64,000 bases of DNA, from NCBI RefSeq assembly GCF_910589235.1, contig NC_060957.1, positions 2,395,598-2,459,597 of the forward strand, read 5' to 3'. The notes under the pieces are model-generated. The model ran no database searches. It worked only from the letters and a program-made list of their open reading frames with translations, and was not told the origin of the DNA. Below are positions 28,656 to 42,278 of this stretch, one piece after another (position 1 is the stretch's first letter; every line of letters starts with the position of its first letter). Source of the DNA: Vespa crabro. Lineage: Eukaryota; Arthropoda; Insecta; Hymenoptera; Vespidae. A program made the position numbers and the translations under genes.

Positions 28656-29216
28656 ACTAGTTACTATGAACCTTGTTATTATATTAATTATTATTATTAT
28701 TATTGTTATTATTATACGTGTAATTATTATTCTTGTTATTTTCATTCTTGTTATTATTCTCATAATAATTATTATTATTATCATACTTCCTATTATTATT
28801 CTTGTTCTTATTATTATTATTATTATTATTATTATTCTTGTTATTATTATTCCCGTCACTACTATTAATATTGCTATTATTATTAATCTTGTTATTATTA
28901 TTATTATTATTATTATATTTCTTGTTACTATTATTATTAGTATATCTATTTTTGTCATTATTATTCTTGTTATTATTATTATTAATATTGATATTATTAT
29001 AATTGTTATTGTTAATGTTATTGTTATTATTATTGTTATTGCTATTGTTATTGTTATTGTTATTGTTATTGTTATTTTTATTGTTATTGTTATTGTTATT
29101 GTTATTGTTATTGTTATTGTTATTGTTATTGTTATTGTTATTGTTATTGTTGTTGTTATTGTTATTGTTATTTTTATTGTTATTGTTATTTTTATTGTTA
29201 TTGTTACTGTTATTGT

Positions 29217-29308
29217 TATCGTTAGTATTATAATTATTATTGTTATTATTATTATCATTATTATTATTATTAGTCTTATTAATCCTGTTGATACTATTCC
29301 ATTTAGTA

Positions 29309-29351
<43 letters not shown>

Positions 29352-29589
29352 TCTTGTTATAACTATTATTATAATAATTATTATGTTTATTCTTGTTATT
29401 CTAATTCTTGTTATTACTATTATTATTGTTTTTCTTGTTATGATTATTCTTATTATTATTATTCTTGAAAATATTATTCTTGTTATTATTATTATTAATA
29501 TTATAATTATTATTCTTGTTACTATTATTTTTAGTATATCTATTTTTGTCATTATTATTCTTCTTATTTTTATTATTAATATTGATATT
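29217..29589. repeat. Module P, copy 8 (unit 15)
   Basis: The core is at 29285-29304, 15,959 bp from copy 4, with the family c TTATAACTATT mark. It is the last P before an 11-kb stretch without any. Confidence 0.92.
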
Positions 29590-30055
29590 ATTATTATTGT
29601 TATTGTTAATGTTATTGTTATTATTATTGTTATTGTTATTTTTATTGTTGATGTTATTGTTATTGTTATTGTTATTGCTATTATTATTGTTATTGTTATA
29701 GTTATTGTTATTGTTATTGTTATTGTTATTGCTATTGTTATTATTATTGTTATTGTTATAGTTATTGTTATTTTTATTGTTATTGTAACTGTTATTGTTA
29801 TTGTTATCATTATTATTGTTATTGTTATTGTTATTGTTATTGTTATTGTGATTAATATTATTTTTATTATTATAATTAATATTATTATTTTTATTATTAT
29901 TCTTGTTATTCTTATTCTTGTTATTACCATTTTTATTGTAACTATTGTTATGACTATTCTTGTTATAATTAATAACATTATTATTCATGTTATTATTATT
30001 ATTATTATTGTTATTTTTATTATTATTACTCTTTCATTATTATTCTTATTATTAA

Positions 30056-30133
<78 letters not shown>

Positions 30134-30556
30134 GATTATTATTATTATTCTTTATAATATTATTCTTGTTTTTAATATTATTATTATTATATTTATTATT
30201 CTTGTTACTTTTACTAATATTATATCTATTTTTGTTATTATTATTCTTTTTATTAATATTATTATTATTGTTACTATTATTATTGTTATCGTTATTATTA
30301 TTGTTATTATTATTTTTATTGTTATTGTTATTGTTTTTGTTACTGTTATTGTTATTGTTATTGTTATTGTTTTTGTTATTGTTATTGTTATTGTTATTGT
30401 TATTGTTATTGTTATTGTTAATCTTATTGTTATTGTTATTTTTATTGTTATTGTTATTGTTATTGTTATTGTTATTGTTATTGTTATTGTTATTGTTATT
30501 GTTATTGTTATTGTTATTGTTATTGTTATTGTTATTGTTATTGTTACTGTTATTGT

Positions 30557-30957
30557 TATGGTTATTGTTATTAATATTATTGTTACTATTAAAATTAGTA
30601 TTATTATTTATATTATTATTCTTGTTATTCTTATTCTTGTTATTACCATTATTATTGTAACTATTGTTATGAGTACTCTTGTTATTATTAATAATATTAT
30701 TATTCATGTTATTATTATTATTATTCTTGCTATTTTTATTATTATTACTCTTTCATTATTTTACTTATTATTATTATTATTATTGTTATTATTATTTTTA
30801 TTATTATTATTCTTGATAATATTATTCTTGATATTAATCTTATTATTATTATATTTATTATTCTTGTTACTGTTATTAATATTATATCTATTATTGTTAT
30901 TATTATTCCTTTTATTAATATTATTATTATTGTTACTATGATTATTGTTATCGATAC
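30557..30957. repeat. Module Q, partial copy 7 (unit 15)
   Basis: It lacks the first part, including CACTTACATT and TTATTTTATTG. It begins at TTATGGTTATTG, joined to a hexamer run, and ends at TATCGATAC. Confidence 0.88.
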
Positions 30958-31288
30958 TATTAATGTTATTATTACTGTTATTGTTATTGTTTTTGTTACT
31001 GTTATGGTTATTGTTATTGTTATTGTTATTGTTATTGTTATTGTTATAGTTATTGTTATTTTTATTGTTATTGTAACTGTTATTGTTATTGTTATCATTA
31101 TTATTGTATTGTTATTGTTATTGTTTTTGTTATTGTTATTGCTATTGTTATTGTTATTGTTATTGTTATTGTTATTTTTATTGTTATTGTTACTGTTACT
31201 GTTATTGTTATTGTTATTGTTATTTTTATTGTTATTGTTACTGTTACTGTTATTGTTATCATTATTATTATTATTGTTATTATTATTC

Positions 31289-31320
<32 letters not shown>

Positions 31321-31367
31321 GTTAATACTCTTTTTATTATTATTCTTGCTATTGTTATTGTAATTAT

Positions 31368-31519
31368 ACTAGTTATTATGAACCTTGTTATTATATTAAT
31401 TATTATTATTATTATTGTTATAATTATACGTGTAATTATTATTCTTGTTATTATCATTCTTGTTATTATTCTCATAATAATTATTATTATTATCATACTT
31501 CCTATTATTATTCTTGTTT

Positions 31520-31558
<39 letters not shown>

Positions 31559-31594
31559 CCGTTTCTACTATTAATATTGGTATTATTATTAATC

Positions 31595-31626
<32 letters not shown>

Positions 31627-32184
31627 CTTGTTACTATTATTATTAGTATATCTATTATTGTCATTATTATTCTTGTTATTATTATTATTAATATTGATAT
31701 TATTATAATTGTTATTGTTAATGTTATTGTTATTATTATTGTTATTGTTATTGTTATTGTTATTGTTATTGTTATTGTTATTGTTATTGTTATTGTTATT
31801 GTTATTGTTATTGTTATTGATATTGTTATTGTTATTGTTATTGTTATTGTTATTGTTATTGTTATTGTTATTGTTATTGTTATTGTTATTGTTATTGTTA
31901 TTGTTATTGTTATTGTTATTGTTATTGATATTGTTATTGTTATTGTTATTGTTATTGTTATTGTTATTGTTATTGTTATTGTTATTGTGATTAATATTAT
32001 TGTTATTATTATAATTAATATTATTATTTTTATTATTATTCTTGTTATTCTTATTCTTGTTATTACCATTATTATTGTAACTATTGTTATGACTATTCTT
32101 GTTATAATTAATAATATTATTATTCATGTTATTATTATTATTATTATTGTTATTTTTATTATTATTACTCTTTCATTATTATTC

Positions 32185-32259
<75 letters not shown>

Positions 32260-32671
32260 TTTATAATATTATTCTTGTTTTTAATATTATTATTATTATA
32301 TTTATTATTCTTGTTACTTTTACTAATATTATATCTATTTTTGTTATTATTATTCTTTTTATTAATATTATTATTATTGTTACTATTATTATTGTTATCG
32401 TTATTATTATTGTTATTATTATTGTTATTGTTATTGTTTTTGTTACTGTTATTGTTATTGTTATTGTTATTGTTTTTGTTATTGTTATTGTTATTGTTAT
32501 TATTACTGTTATTGTTATTGTTATTGTTATTTTTATTGTTATTGTTACTGTTACTGTTATTGTTATCATTATTATTATTATTGTTATTATTATTCTTGTT
32601 ATTATTATTATTATTATTAATATTGTTAATTCTATTTTTATTATTATTCTTGCTATTGTTATTGTAATTAT
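31368..32671. repeat. Satellite unit 16, family d without P (1304 bp)
   Basis: The box is CCCGTTTCTACT as in units 4, 8, 11 and 12, but this is the only d unit lacking P. Its hexamer run has two TTGATATTG interruptions and passes directly into half B. The front half matches unit 11 at +9,634 bp. The layout fits deletion of P between flanking hexamer runs, or a d unit that never acquired it. Confidence 0.88.
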
Positions 32672-33263
32672 ACTAGTTATTATGAACCTTGTTATTATAT
32701 TTATTATTATTATTATTATTGTTATTATTATACGTGTAATTATTATTCTTGTTATTATCATTCTTGTTATTATTCTCCTAATAATTATTATTATTTTCAT
32801 ACTTCCTATTATTATTCTTGTTCTTATTATTATTATTATTATTATTATTCTTGTTATTATTATTCCCGAAACTACTATTAATATTGCTATTATTATTAAT
32901 CTTGTTATTATTTTTATTATTATTATTCTTGTTACTATTATTATTAGTATATCTATTTTTGTCATTATTATTCTTGTTATTATTATTATTATTATCGATA
33001 TTATTATTATTGTTATTGTTATTGTTATTGTTATTGTTATTGTTATTGTTATTGTTATTGTTATTGTTATTGTTATTGTTATTAATATTATTGTTTTTAT
33101 TATAATTAATATTATTATTTTTATTATTATTCTTGTTATTCTTATTCTTGTTATTACCATTATTATTGTAACTATTGTTATGACTACTCTTGTTATTATT
33201 AATAATATTATTAATCATGTTATTATTATTATTATTCTTGTTATTTTTATTATTATTACTCTT

Positions 33264-33305
<42 letters not shown>

Positions 33306-33319
33306 TTATAATTATTATA

Positions 33320-33359
<40 letters not shown>

Positions 33360-33717
33360 TTGATAATATTATTCTTGTTACTTTTATTAATATTATATCT
33401 ATTTATGTTATTATTATTCTTTTTTTTAATATTATTATTATTGTTATTATTATTATTGTTATCGTTATTATTATTGTTATTATTATTGTTATTGTTATTG
33501 TTTTTGTTACTGTTATTGTTATTGTTATTGTTATTGTTTTTGTTATTGTTATTGTTATTGTTATTGTTATTGTTATTTTTATTGTTATTGTTACTGTTAC
33601 TGTTATTGTTATCATTATTATTATTATTGTTATTATTATTCTTGTTATTATTATTGTTATTATTATTATTGTTCATACTCTTTTTATTATTATTCTTTCT
33701 ATTGTTATTGTAATTAT
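32672..33717. repeat. Satellite unit 17, family b (1046 bp)
   Basis: The box is CCCGAAACTACT, with CTCCTAATAATT and a run of eight T, as in unit 6. It is 15 bp shorter than units 6 and 14. The (TTA)n run of half B is broken by two ATAATT steps near 33308-33320. Confidence 0.9.
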
Positions 33718-34511
33718 ACTAGTTACTATGAACCTTGTTATTATATTAATTATTATTATTATTATTGTTATTATTATACGTGTAATTATTATTCTTGTTA
33801 TTTTCATTCTTGTTATTATTCTCATAATAATTATTATTATTATCATACTTCCTATTATTATTCTTGTTCTTATTACTAATATTATTATTATTATTATTCT
33901 TGTTATTATTATTCCCGTCACTACTATTAATATTGCTATTATTATTAATCTTGTTATTATTATTATTATTATTATTATATTTCTTGTTACTATTATTATT
34001 AGTATATCTATTTTTGTCATTATTATTCTTGTTATTATTATTATTAATATTGATATTATTATAATTGTTATTGTTAATGTTATTGTTATTATTATTGTTA
34101 TTGTTATTGTTATTGTTATTGTTATTGTTATTGTTATTGTTATTGTTATTGTTATTTTTATTGTTATTGTTATTGTTATTGTTATTGTTATTGTTATTGC
34201 TATTGTTATTATTATTATTATTGTTATAGTTATTGTTATTTTTATTGTTATTGTAACTGTTATTGTTATTGTTATCATTATTATTGTTATTGTTATTGTT
34301 ATTGTGATTAATATTATTGTTATTATTATAATTAATATTATTATTTTTATTATTATTCTTGTTATTCTTATTCTTGTTATTACCATTATTATTGTAACTA
34401 TTGTTATGACTATTCTTGTTATAATTAATAATATTATTATTCATGTTATTATTATTATTATTATTGTTATTTTTATTATTATTACTCTTTCATTATTATT
34501 CTTATTATTAA

Positions 34512-34598
<87 letters not shown>

Positions 34599-35033
34599 GA
34601 TTATTATTATTATTCTTTATAATATTATTCTTGTTTTTAATATTATTATTATTATATTTATTATTCTTGTTACTTTTACTAATATTATATCTATTTTTGT
34701 TATTATTATTCTTTCTATTAATATTATTATTATTGTTACTATTATTATTGTTATCGTTATTATTATTGTTATTATTATTGTTATTGTTATTGTTATTGTT
34801 TTTGTTACTGTTATTGTTATTGTTATTGTTATTGTTTTTGTTATTGTTATTGTTATTGTTATTATTACTGTTATTGTTATTGTTATTGTTATTTTTATTG
34901 TTATTGTTACTGTTACTGTTATTGTTATCATTATTATTATTATTGTTATTATTATTCTTGTTATTATTATTATTATTATTAGTATTGTTAATACTATTTT
35001 TATTATTATTCTTGCTATTGTTATTGTAATTAT
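33718..35033. repeat. Satellite unit 18, family c without P or Q (1316 bp)
   Basis: The box is CCCGTCACTACT followed by AATATTGCTATT, with a small variant TTATTACTAATATTATT near 33875. The hexamer run enters a P-tail-like stretch (TTGCTATTG, TTATAGTTATTG) without the P core, then half B. The front matches unit 15 at +5,062 bp. From about 34597 the end matches unit 8 at +16,707 bp, so the unit is a composite. Confidence 0.88.
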
Positions 35034-35824
35034 ACTAGTTATTATGAACCTTGTTATTATATTTATTATTATTATTATTATTGTTATTATTATACGTGTA
35101 ATTATTATTCTTGTTATTATCATTCTTGTTATTATTCTCATAATAATTATTATTATTTTCATACTTCCTATTATTATTCTTGTTCTTATTATTATTATTA
35201 TTATTATTATTCTTGTTATTATTATTCCCGAAACTACTATTAATATTGCTATTATTATTAATCTTGTTATTATTATTATTATTATTATTCTTGTTATTAT
35301 TATTATTAGTATATCTATTTTTGTCATTATTATTCTTGTTATTATTATTATTATTATCGATATTATTATTATTGTTATTGTTATTGTTATTGTTATTGTT
35401 ATTGTTATTGTTATTGTTATTGTTATTGTTATTGGTATTGTTATTGTTATTGATATTGTTATTGTTATTGTTATTGTTATTGTTATTGTTATTGTTATTG
35501 TTATTGTTATTATTATTGTTATTGTTATAGTTATTGTTATTTTTATTGTTATTGTAACTGTTATTGTTATTGTTATCATTATTATTGTTATTGTTATTGT
35601 TATTGTTATTGTTATTGTTATTAATATTATTGTTATTATTATAATTAATATTATTATTTTTATTATCATTCTTGTTATTCTTATTCTTGTTATTACCATT
35701 ATTATTGTAACTATTTTTATGACTATTCTTGTTATAATTAATAATATTATTATTCATGTTATTATTATTATTATTATTGTTATTTTTATTATTATTACTC
35801 TTTCATTATTATTCTTATTATTAA

Positions 35825-35863
<39 letters not shown>

Positions 35864-36310
35864 CATTATTATTATTATTATTATTATTATTCTTTATAAT
35901 ATTATTCTTGTTTTTAATATTATTATTATTATATTTATTAATCTTGTTACTTTTATTAATATTATATCTATTTTTGATATTATTATTCTTTTTATTAATA
36001 ATATTATTAATGTTACTATTATTATTGTTATCGTTATTATTATTGTTATTATTATTGTTATTGTTATTGTTATTGTTTTTGTTACTGTTATTGTTATTGT
36101 TATTGTTATTGTTTTTGTTATTGTTATTGTTATTGTTATTATTACTGTTATTGTTATTGTTATTGTTATTTTTATTGTTATTGTTACTGTTACTGTTATT
36201 GTTATCATTATTATTATTATTGTTATTATTATTCTTGTTATTATTATTATTATTATTAGTATTGTTAATACTATTTTTATTATTATTCTTGCTATTGTTA
36301 TTGTAATTAT
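35034..36310. repeat. Satellite unit 19, family b (1277 bp)
   Basis: The box is CCCGAAACTACT, with the TTGGTATTG and TTGATATTG pair in the hexamer run. A P-tail-like stretch (TTATAGTTATTG, GTAACTG) follows near 35525-35565. Half B has GTAACTATTTTTATGA in place of GTAACTATTGTTATGA, shared with unit 21. It forms a tandem pair with unit 20, offset 1,277 bp. Confidence 0.88.
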
Positions 36311-37050
36311 ACTAGTTATTATGAACCTTGTTATTATATTTATTATTATTATTATTATTGTTATTATTATACGTGTAATTATTATTCTTGTTATTATCAT
36401 TCTTGTTATTATTCTCATAATAATTATTATTATTTTCATACTTCCTATTATTATTCTTGTTCTTATTATTATTATTATTATTATTATTCTTGTTATTATT
36501 ATTCCCGAAACTACTATTAATATTGCTATTATTATTAATCTTGTTATTATTATTATTATTATTATTATTGTTATTATTATTATTAGTATATCTATTTTTG
36601 TCATTATTATTCTTGTTATTATTATTATTATTATCGATATTATTATTATTGTTATTGTTATTGTTATTGTTATTGTTATTGTTATTGTTATTGTTATTGT
36701 TATTGGTATTGTTATTGTTATTGATATTGTTATTGTTATTGTTATTGTTATTGTTATTGTTATTGTTATTGTTATTGTTATTGTTATTGTTATTGTTATT
36801 GTTATTGTTATTGTTATTGTTATTGTTATTGTTATTGTTATTGTTATTAATATTATTGTTATTATTATAATTAATATTATTATTTTTATTATTATTCTTG
36901 TTATTCTTATTCTTGTTATTACCATTATTATTGTAACTATTGTTATGACTATTCTTGTTATAATTAATAATATTATTATTCATGTTATTATTATTATTAT
37001 TATTGTTATTTTTATTATTATTACTCTTTCATTATTATTCTTATTATTTA

Positions 37051-37089
<39 letters not shown>

Positions 37090-37482
37090 CATTATTATTA
37101 TTATTATTATTATTATTCTTTATAATATTATTCTTGTTACTTTTATTAATATTATATCTATTTATGTTATTATTATCCTTTTTATTAATATTATTATTAT
37201 TGTTATTATTATTATTGTTATCGTTATTATTATTGTTATTATTATTGTTATTGTTATTGTTTTTGTTACTGTTATTGTTATTGTTATTGTTATTGTTATT
37301 GTTTTTGTTATTGTTATTGTTATTGTTATTGTTATTGTTATTTTTATTGTTATTGTTACTGTTACTGTTATTGTTATCATTATTATTATTATTGTTATTA
37401 TTATTCTTGTTATTATTATTATTATTATTATTATTGTTCATACTCTTTTTATTATTATTCTTGCTATTGTTATTGTAATTAT
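36311..37482. repeat. Satellite unit 20, family b (1172 bp)
   Basis: Tandem neighbour of unit 19, without the P-tail-like stretch. It has the same length as unit 9, and the pair interruption near 36710 is in the same order. Its hexamer run is uninterrupted for about 120 bp after TTGATATTG. It closes with TTCATACTC, which leads into a family e unit just as unit 9 leads into unit 10. Confidence 0.9.
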
Positions 37483-37712
37483 ACTAGTTACTATGAACCT
37501 TGTTATTATATTAATTATTATTATTATTATTGTTATTATTATACGTGTAATTATTATTCTTGTTATTATCATTCTTGTTATTATTCTCATAATAATTATT
37601 ATTATTATCATACTTTCTATTATTATTCCTGTTCTTATTATTATTATTATTATTATTATTCTTGTTATTATTATTCCCGTTACTAATATTAATATTGTTA
37701 TTATTATTAATC

Positions 37713-37748
<36 letters not shown>

Positions 37749-38282
37749 TTGTTACTAATATTATTAGTATATCTATTATTGTCATTATTATTCTTGTTAT
37801 TATTATTATTATTATTGATATTATTATTATTGTTATTGTTAATGTTATTGTTATTATTATTGTTATTGTTATTTTTATTGTTGCTGTTATTGTTATTGTT
37901 ATTGTTATTGTTATTTTTATAGTTATTGTTATTGTTATTGTTATTGTTATTGTTATGGTTATTGCTATTATTATTGTTATTGTTATAGTTATTGTTATTT
38001 TTATTGTTATTGTAACTGTTATTGTTATTGTTATCATTATTATTGTTATTGTTATTGTTATTGTTATTGTTATTGTTATTAATATTATTGTTATTATTAT
38101 AATTAATATTATTATTTTTATTATCATTCTTGTTATTCTTATTCTTGTTATTACCATTATTATTGTAACTATTTTTATGACTATTCTTGTTATAATTAAT
38201 AATATTATTATTCATGTTATTATTATTATCATTATTGTTATTTTTATTATTATTACTCTTTCATTATTATTCTTATTATTAA

Positions 38283-38321
<39 letters not shown>

Positions 38322-38936
38322 CATTATTATTATTATTATTATTATTATTCTTTATAATATTATTCTTGTTTTTAATATTATTATTATTATATTTATTAAT
38401 CTTGTTACTTTTATTAATATTATATCTATTTTTGATATTATTATTCTTTTTATTAATAATATTATTAATGTTACTATTATTATTGTTATCGTTATAATTA
38501 ATGTTATTTTTATTGTTATTGTAACTGTTATTGTTATTGTTATTGTTATTGCTATTGTTATTGTTATTGTTATTTTATTGTTATGGTTATTGTTATTAAT
38601 ATTATTGTTATTATTAAAATTAATATTATTATTTATATTATTATTCTTGTTATTCTTATTCTTGTTATTACCATTATTATTGTAACTATTGTTATGAGTA
38701 CTCTTGTTATAATTAATAATATTATTATTCATGTTATTATTATTATTATTCTTGCTATTTTTATTATTATTACTCTTTCATTATTTTACTTATTATTATT
38801 ATTATTATTATTGTTATTATTATTATTATTATTATTATTCTTGATAATATTATTCTTGATATTAATCTTATTATTATTATATTTATTATTCTTGTTACTT
38901 TTATTAATATTATTACTATTATTGTTATTATTATTC

Positions 38937-38968
<32 letters not shown>

Positions 38969-39015
38969 GTTAATACACTTTTTATTATTATTCTTGCTAT
39001 TGTTATTGTAATTAT
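37483..39015. repeat. Satellite unit 21, family e with shortened Q (1533 bp)
   Basis: The CATACTTTCTATT and CCCGTTACTAAT marks are as in unit 10. The hexamer run passes through TTGTTGCTGTTATTG and TTATGGTTATTG. A Q remnant (about 38579-38935) keeps GAGTACTC and TTTCATTATTTTACTT, but lacks TATCGATAC and the second hexamer run. It closes with TTAATACACTT, a variant seen only here. Confidence 0.88.
38579..38935. repeat. Module Q, partial copy 8 (unit 21)
   Basis: It has TTATGGTTATTG, TTATTATTAAAATTAAT (two changes from other copies), GAGTACTC and TTTCATTATTTTACTT. It then jumps to TTGTTATTATTATTCTTG without TATCGATAC or the following hexamer run. Confidence 0.85.
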
Positions 39016-39244
39016 ACTAGTAATTATGAACCTTGTTATTATATTAATTATTATTATTATTATTGTTATTAATATACGTGTAATTATTATTCTTGTTATT
39101 ATCATTCTTGTTATTATTCTCATAATAATTATTATTATTATCATACTTCCTATTATTATTCTTGTTTTCATTATTATTATTATTATTATTTTCTTGTTAT
39201 TATTATTCCCGTTACTACTATTAATATTGGTATTATTATTAATC

Positions 39245-39276
<32 letters not shown>

Positions 39277-39638
39277 CTTGTTACTATTATTATTAGTATA
39301 TCTATTATTGTCATTATTATTCTTGTTATTATTATTTTTATTATTGATATTATTATTATTGTTATTGTTATTGTTATTGTTATAATTATTGTTATTATTA
39401 TTTTTATGATTATTGTTATTATTATTGTACTTGTTATTGATATTGTTATTGTTATTGTTATTGTTATTGTTATTGTTATTGTAATTGTTATTCTTATTTT
39501 TATTGTCATTGTTACTGTTACTGTTATTGTTATCATTATTATTATTATTTTTATTATTATTCTTGTTATTATTATTATTATTTTTATTATTGTTAATACT
39601 CTTTTTATTATTATTCTTGCTATTGTTATTGTAATTAT
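39016..39638. repeat. Satellite unit 22, family a, shortest complete unit (623 bp)
   Basis: The landmark reads ACTAGTAATTATG (A for T), seen only here. A short (TTA)n to TTTTCTTG join precedes the CCCGTTACTACT box. After GTATATCTATT it goes to a compact stretch with TTTTTATGATTATTG and GTACTTGTTATTG near 39410-39440, then directly to the closing GTTACTGTTACTG and TTAATACTC. Half B's GTAACTATTG section is absent. Confidence 0.88.
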
Positions 39639-40080
39639 ACTAGTTATCATGAACCTTGTTATTATATTTATTAATATTATTATTATTGTTATTATTATAC
39701 GTCTAATTATTATTCTTGTTATTATCATTCTTGTTATTATTCTCATAATAATTATTATTATTATCATACTTCCTATTATTATTCTTGTTCTTATTATTAT
39801 TATTATTATTATTATTATTCTTGTTATTATTATTCCCGTCACTACTATTAATATTGCTATTATTATTAATCTTGTTATTATTATTATTATTATTATTATA
39901 TTTCTTGTTACTATTATTATTAGTATATCTATTTTTGTCATTATTATTCTTGTTATTATTATTATTAATATTGATATTATTATAATTGTTATTGTTAATG
40001 TTATTGTTATTATTATTGTTATTGTTATTGTTATTGTTATTGTTATTGTTATTGTTATTGTTATTGTTATTGATATTGTC

Positions 40081-40311
40081 ATTGTTATTGTTATTGTTAT
40101 TGTTATTGTTATTGTTATTGTTATTGTTATTGTTATTGTTATTGTTATTGTTATTGTTATTGTTATTGTTATTGTTATTGTTATTGTTATTGTTATTGTT
40201 ATTGTTATTGTTATTGTTATTGTTATTGTTATTGTTATTGTTATTGTTATTGTTATTGTTATTGTTATTGTTATTGTTATTGTTATTGTTATTGTTATTG
40301 TTATTGTTATT
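40081..40311. repeat. Longest pure (TTATTG)n tract, 231 bp
   Basis: About 38 uninterrupted hexamers, bounded by TTGTCATTG on the left (C at 40080) and TTATTATTATTG on the right. All other hexamer runs that I followed are broken sooner; the next are about 100-120 bp (51491-51594, 51596-51717 and after 36722). Confidence 0.9.
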
Positions 40312-40535
40312 ATTATTGTTACTGTTATTGTTATTGTTATTTTTATGATTATTGTTATTATTATTGTTCTTGTTATTGTTATTGTTATTGTTATTGTTAT
40401 TGTTATTGTTATTGTTATTTTTATTGTTATTGTTATTGTTATTGTTATTGTTATTGTTATTGTTATTGTTGTTGTTATTGTTATTGTTATTTTTATTGTT
40501 ATTGTTATTTTTATTGTTATTGTTACTGTTATTGT

Positions 40536-40634
40536 TATCGTTAGTATTATAATTATTATTGTCATTATTATTATCATTATTATTATTATTAGTCTTATTA
40601 ATCCTGTTGATACTATTCCATTTAGTATTGTTAC

Positions 40635-40667
<33 letters not shown>

Positions 40668-40905
40668 TCTTGTTATAATTATTATTATAATAATTATTAT
40701 GATTATTCTTGTTATTCTAATTCTTGTTATTACTATTATTATTGTTTTTCTTGTTATGATTATTCTTATTATTATTATTCTTGAAAATATTATTCTTGTT
40801 ATTATTATTATTAATATTATAATTATTATTCTTGTTACTATTATTTTTAGTATATATATTTTTGACATTATTATTCTTCTTATTTTTATTATTAATATTG
40901 ATATT
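40536..40905. repeat. Module P, copy 9 (unit 23)
   Basis: The core is at 40604-40623. It is 3 bp shorter in the (TTA)n run. GTCATTATTATTATC and TTGTTACTATT flank the core, and GTATATATATT with TTGACATT replaces GTATATCTATT with TTGTCATT. It shares all of these with copy 12. Confidence 0.92.
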
Positions 40906-42240
40906 ATTATTATTGTTATTGTTAATTTTATTGTTATTATTATTGTTAATGTTATTTTTATTGTTGCTGTTATTGTTACTGTTATTGTTATTGTTATTGT
41001 TATAGTTATTGTTATTGTTGTTGTTATTGTTATTGTTATTGTTATTGTTATTGTTATTGTTATTGTTATTGGTATTGTTATTGTTATTGATATTGTTATT
41101 GTTATTTTTATGGTTATTGTTATTATTATTGTTCTTGTTATTGTTATTGTTATTGATATTGTTATTGTTCTTGTTATTGTTAATGTTATTGTTATTGTTA
41201 TTGTTATTGATATTGTTATTGTTATTGTTATTGTTATTGTTATTGTTATTGTTATTGTTATTTTTATTGTTATTGTTACTGTTACTGTTATTGTTATCAT
41301 TATTATTATTATTGTTATTATTATTCTTGTTATTATTATTATTATTATTAATATTGTTAATACTATTTTTATTATTATTCTTGCTATTGTTATTGTAATT
41401 ATACTAGTTATTATGAACCTTGTTATTATATTTATTATTATTATTATTATTGTTATTATTATACGTGTAATTATTATTCTTGTTATTATCATTCTTGTTA
41501 TTATTCTCATAATAATTATTATTATTTTCATACTTCCTATTATTATTCTTGTTCTTATTATTATTATTATTATTATTATTCTTGTTATTATTATTCCCGA
41601 AACTACTATTAATATTGCTATTATTATTAATCTTGTTATTATTATTATTATTATTATTCTTGTTACTATTATTATTAGTATATCTATTTTTGTCATTATT
41701 ATTCTTGTTATTATTATTATTATTATCGATATTATTATTATTGTTATTGTTATTGTTATTGTTATTGTTATTGATATTGTTATTGTTATTGTTATTGTTA
41801 TTGTTATTGTTATTGTTATTGTTATTGATATTGTTATTGTTATTGTTATTGTTATTGTTATTGTTATTGTTATTATTATTGTTATTGTTATTGTTATTAT
41901 TATTGTTACTATTATTGTTATTGTTATTTTTATGATTATTGTTATTATTATTGTTCTTGTTATTGTTATTGTTATTGATATTGTTATTGTTATTGTTATT
42001 GTTATTGTTATTGTTATTGTTATTGCTATTGTTATTGTTATTGTTATTGTTATTGTTATTAATATTATTGTTTTTATTATAATTAATATTATTATTTTTA
42101 TTATTATTCTTGTTATTCTTATTCTTGTTATTACCATTATTATTGTAACTATTGTTATGACTACTCTTGTTATTATTAATAATATTATTAATCATGTTAT
42201 TATTATTATTATTCTTGTTATTTTTATTATTATTACTCTT

Positions 42241-42278
<38 letters not shown>

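Larger units (their letters stand above)
28656..31367. repeat. Satellite unit 15, family c with P and part of Q (2712 bp)
   Basis: Matches unit 7 at +15,977, then +15,959 after an 18-bp (three hexamer) loss, as far as about 30557. There unit 7 continues into a further half B and the start of Q, but unit 15 enters Q directly at TTATGGTTATTG. P is at 29217-29589 and the Q remnant at 30557-30957. The missing piece accounts for the shorter length. Confidence 0.9.
26411..32671. repeat. Higher-order repeat alpha, round 3
   Basis: Units 13-16 repeat a-b-c-d. The block 7131-14590 matches 23108 to about 30557 with offset 15,977, falling to 15,959 after an 18-bp loss. Interval lengths 1,679, 1,184 and 1,061 are repeated exactly (units 4-6 and 12-14). 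The copied block starts inside a hexamer run within unit 11, so the duplication boundaries do not coincide with unit boundaries. Confidence 0.92.
39639..41402. repeat. Satellite unit 23, family c with P (1764 bp)
   Basis: The landmark is ACTAGTTATCATG and the acceptor mark is TACGTCTAATT (C for G), seen only here. The CCCGTCACTACT..GCT box is that of family c. It contains the longest pure (TTATTG)n tract of the window (40081-40311), then TTTTTATGATTATTG, then P (40536-40905). The second half matches unit 32 at +13,614 bp. Confidence 0.9.

Noticed and set aside
40081..40311. Telomeric repeat
   Set aside because: TTATTG is not a known telomere repeat (TTAGGG, TTAGG, TTTAGGG), the run is short, and interrupted runs occur inside every unit.
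39186..42137. 983-codon minus-strand frame of Ile/Thr repeats
   Set aside because: It is the ANA reading of the complementary triplets, with no start context, domain or conserved length between units.
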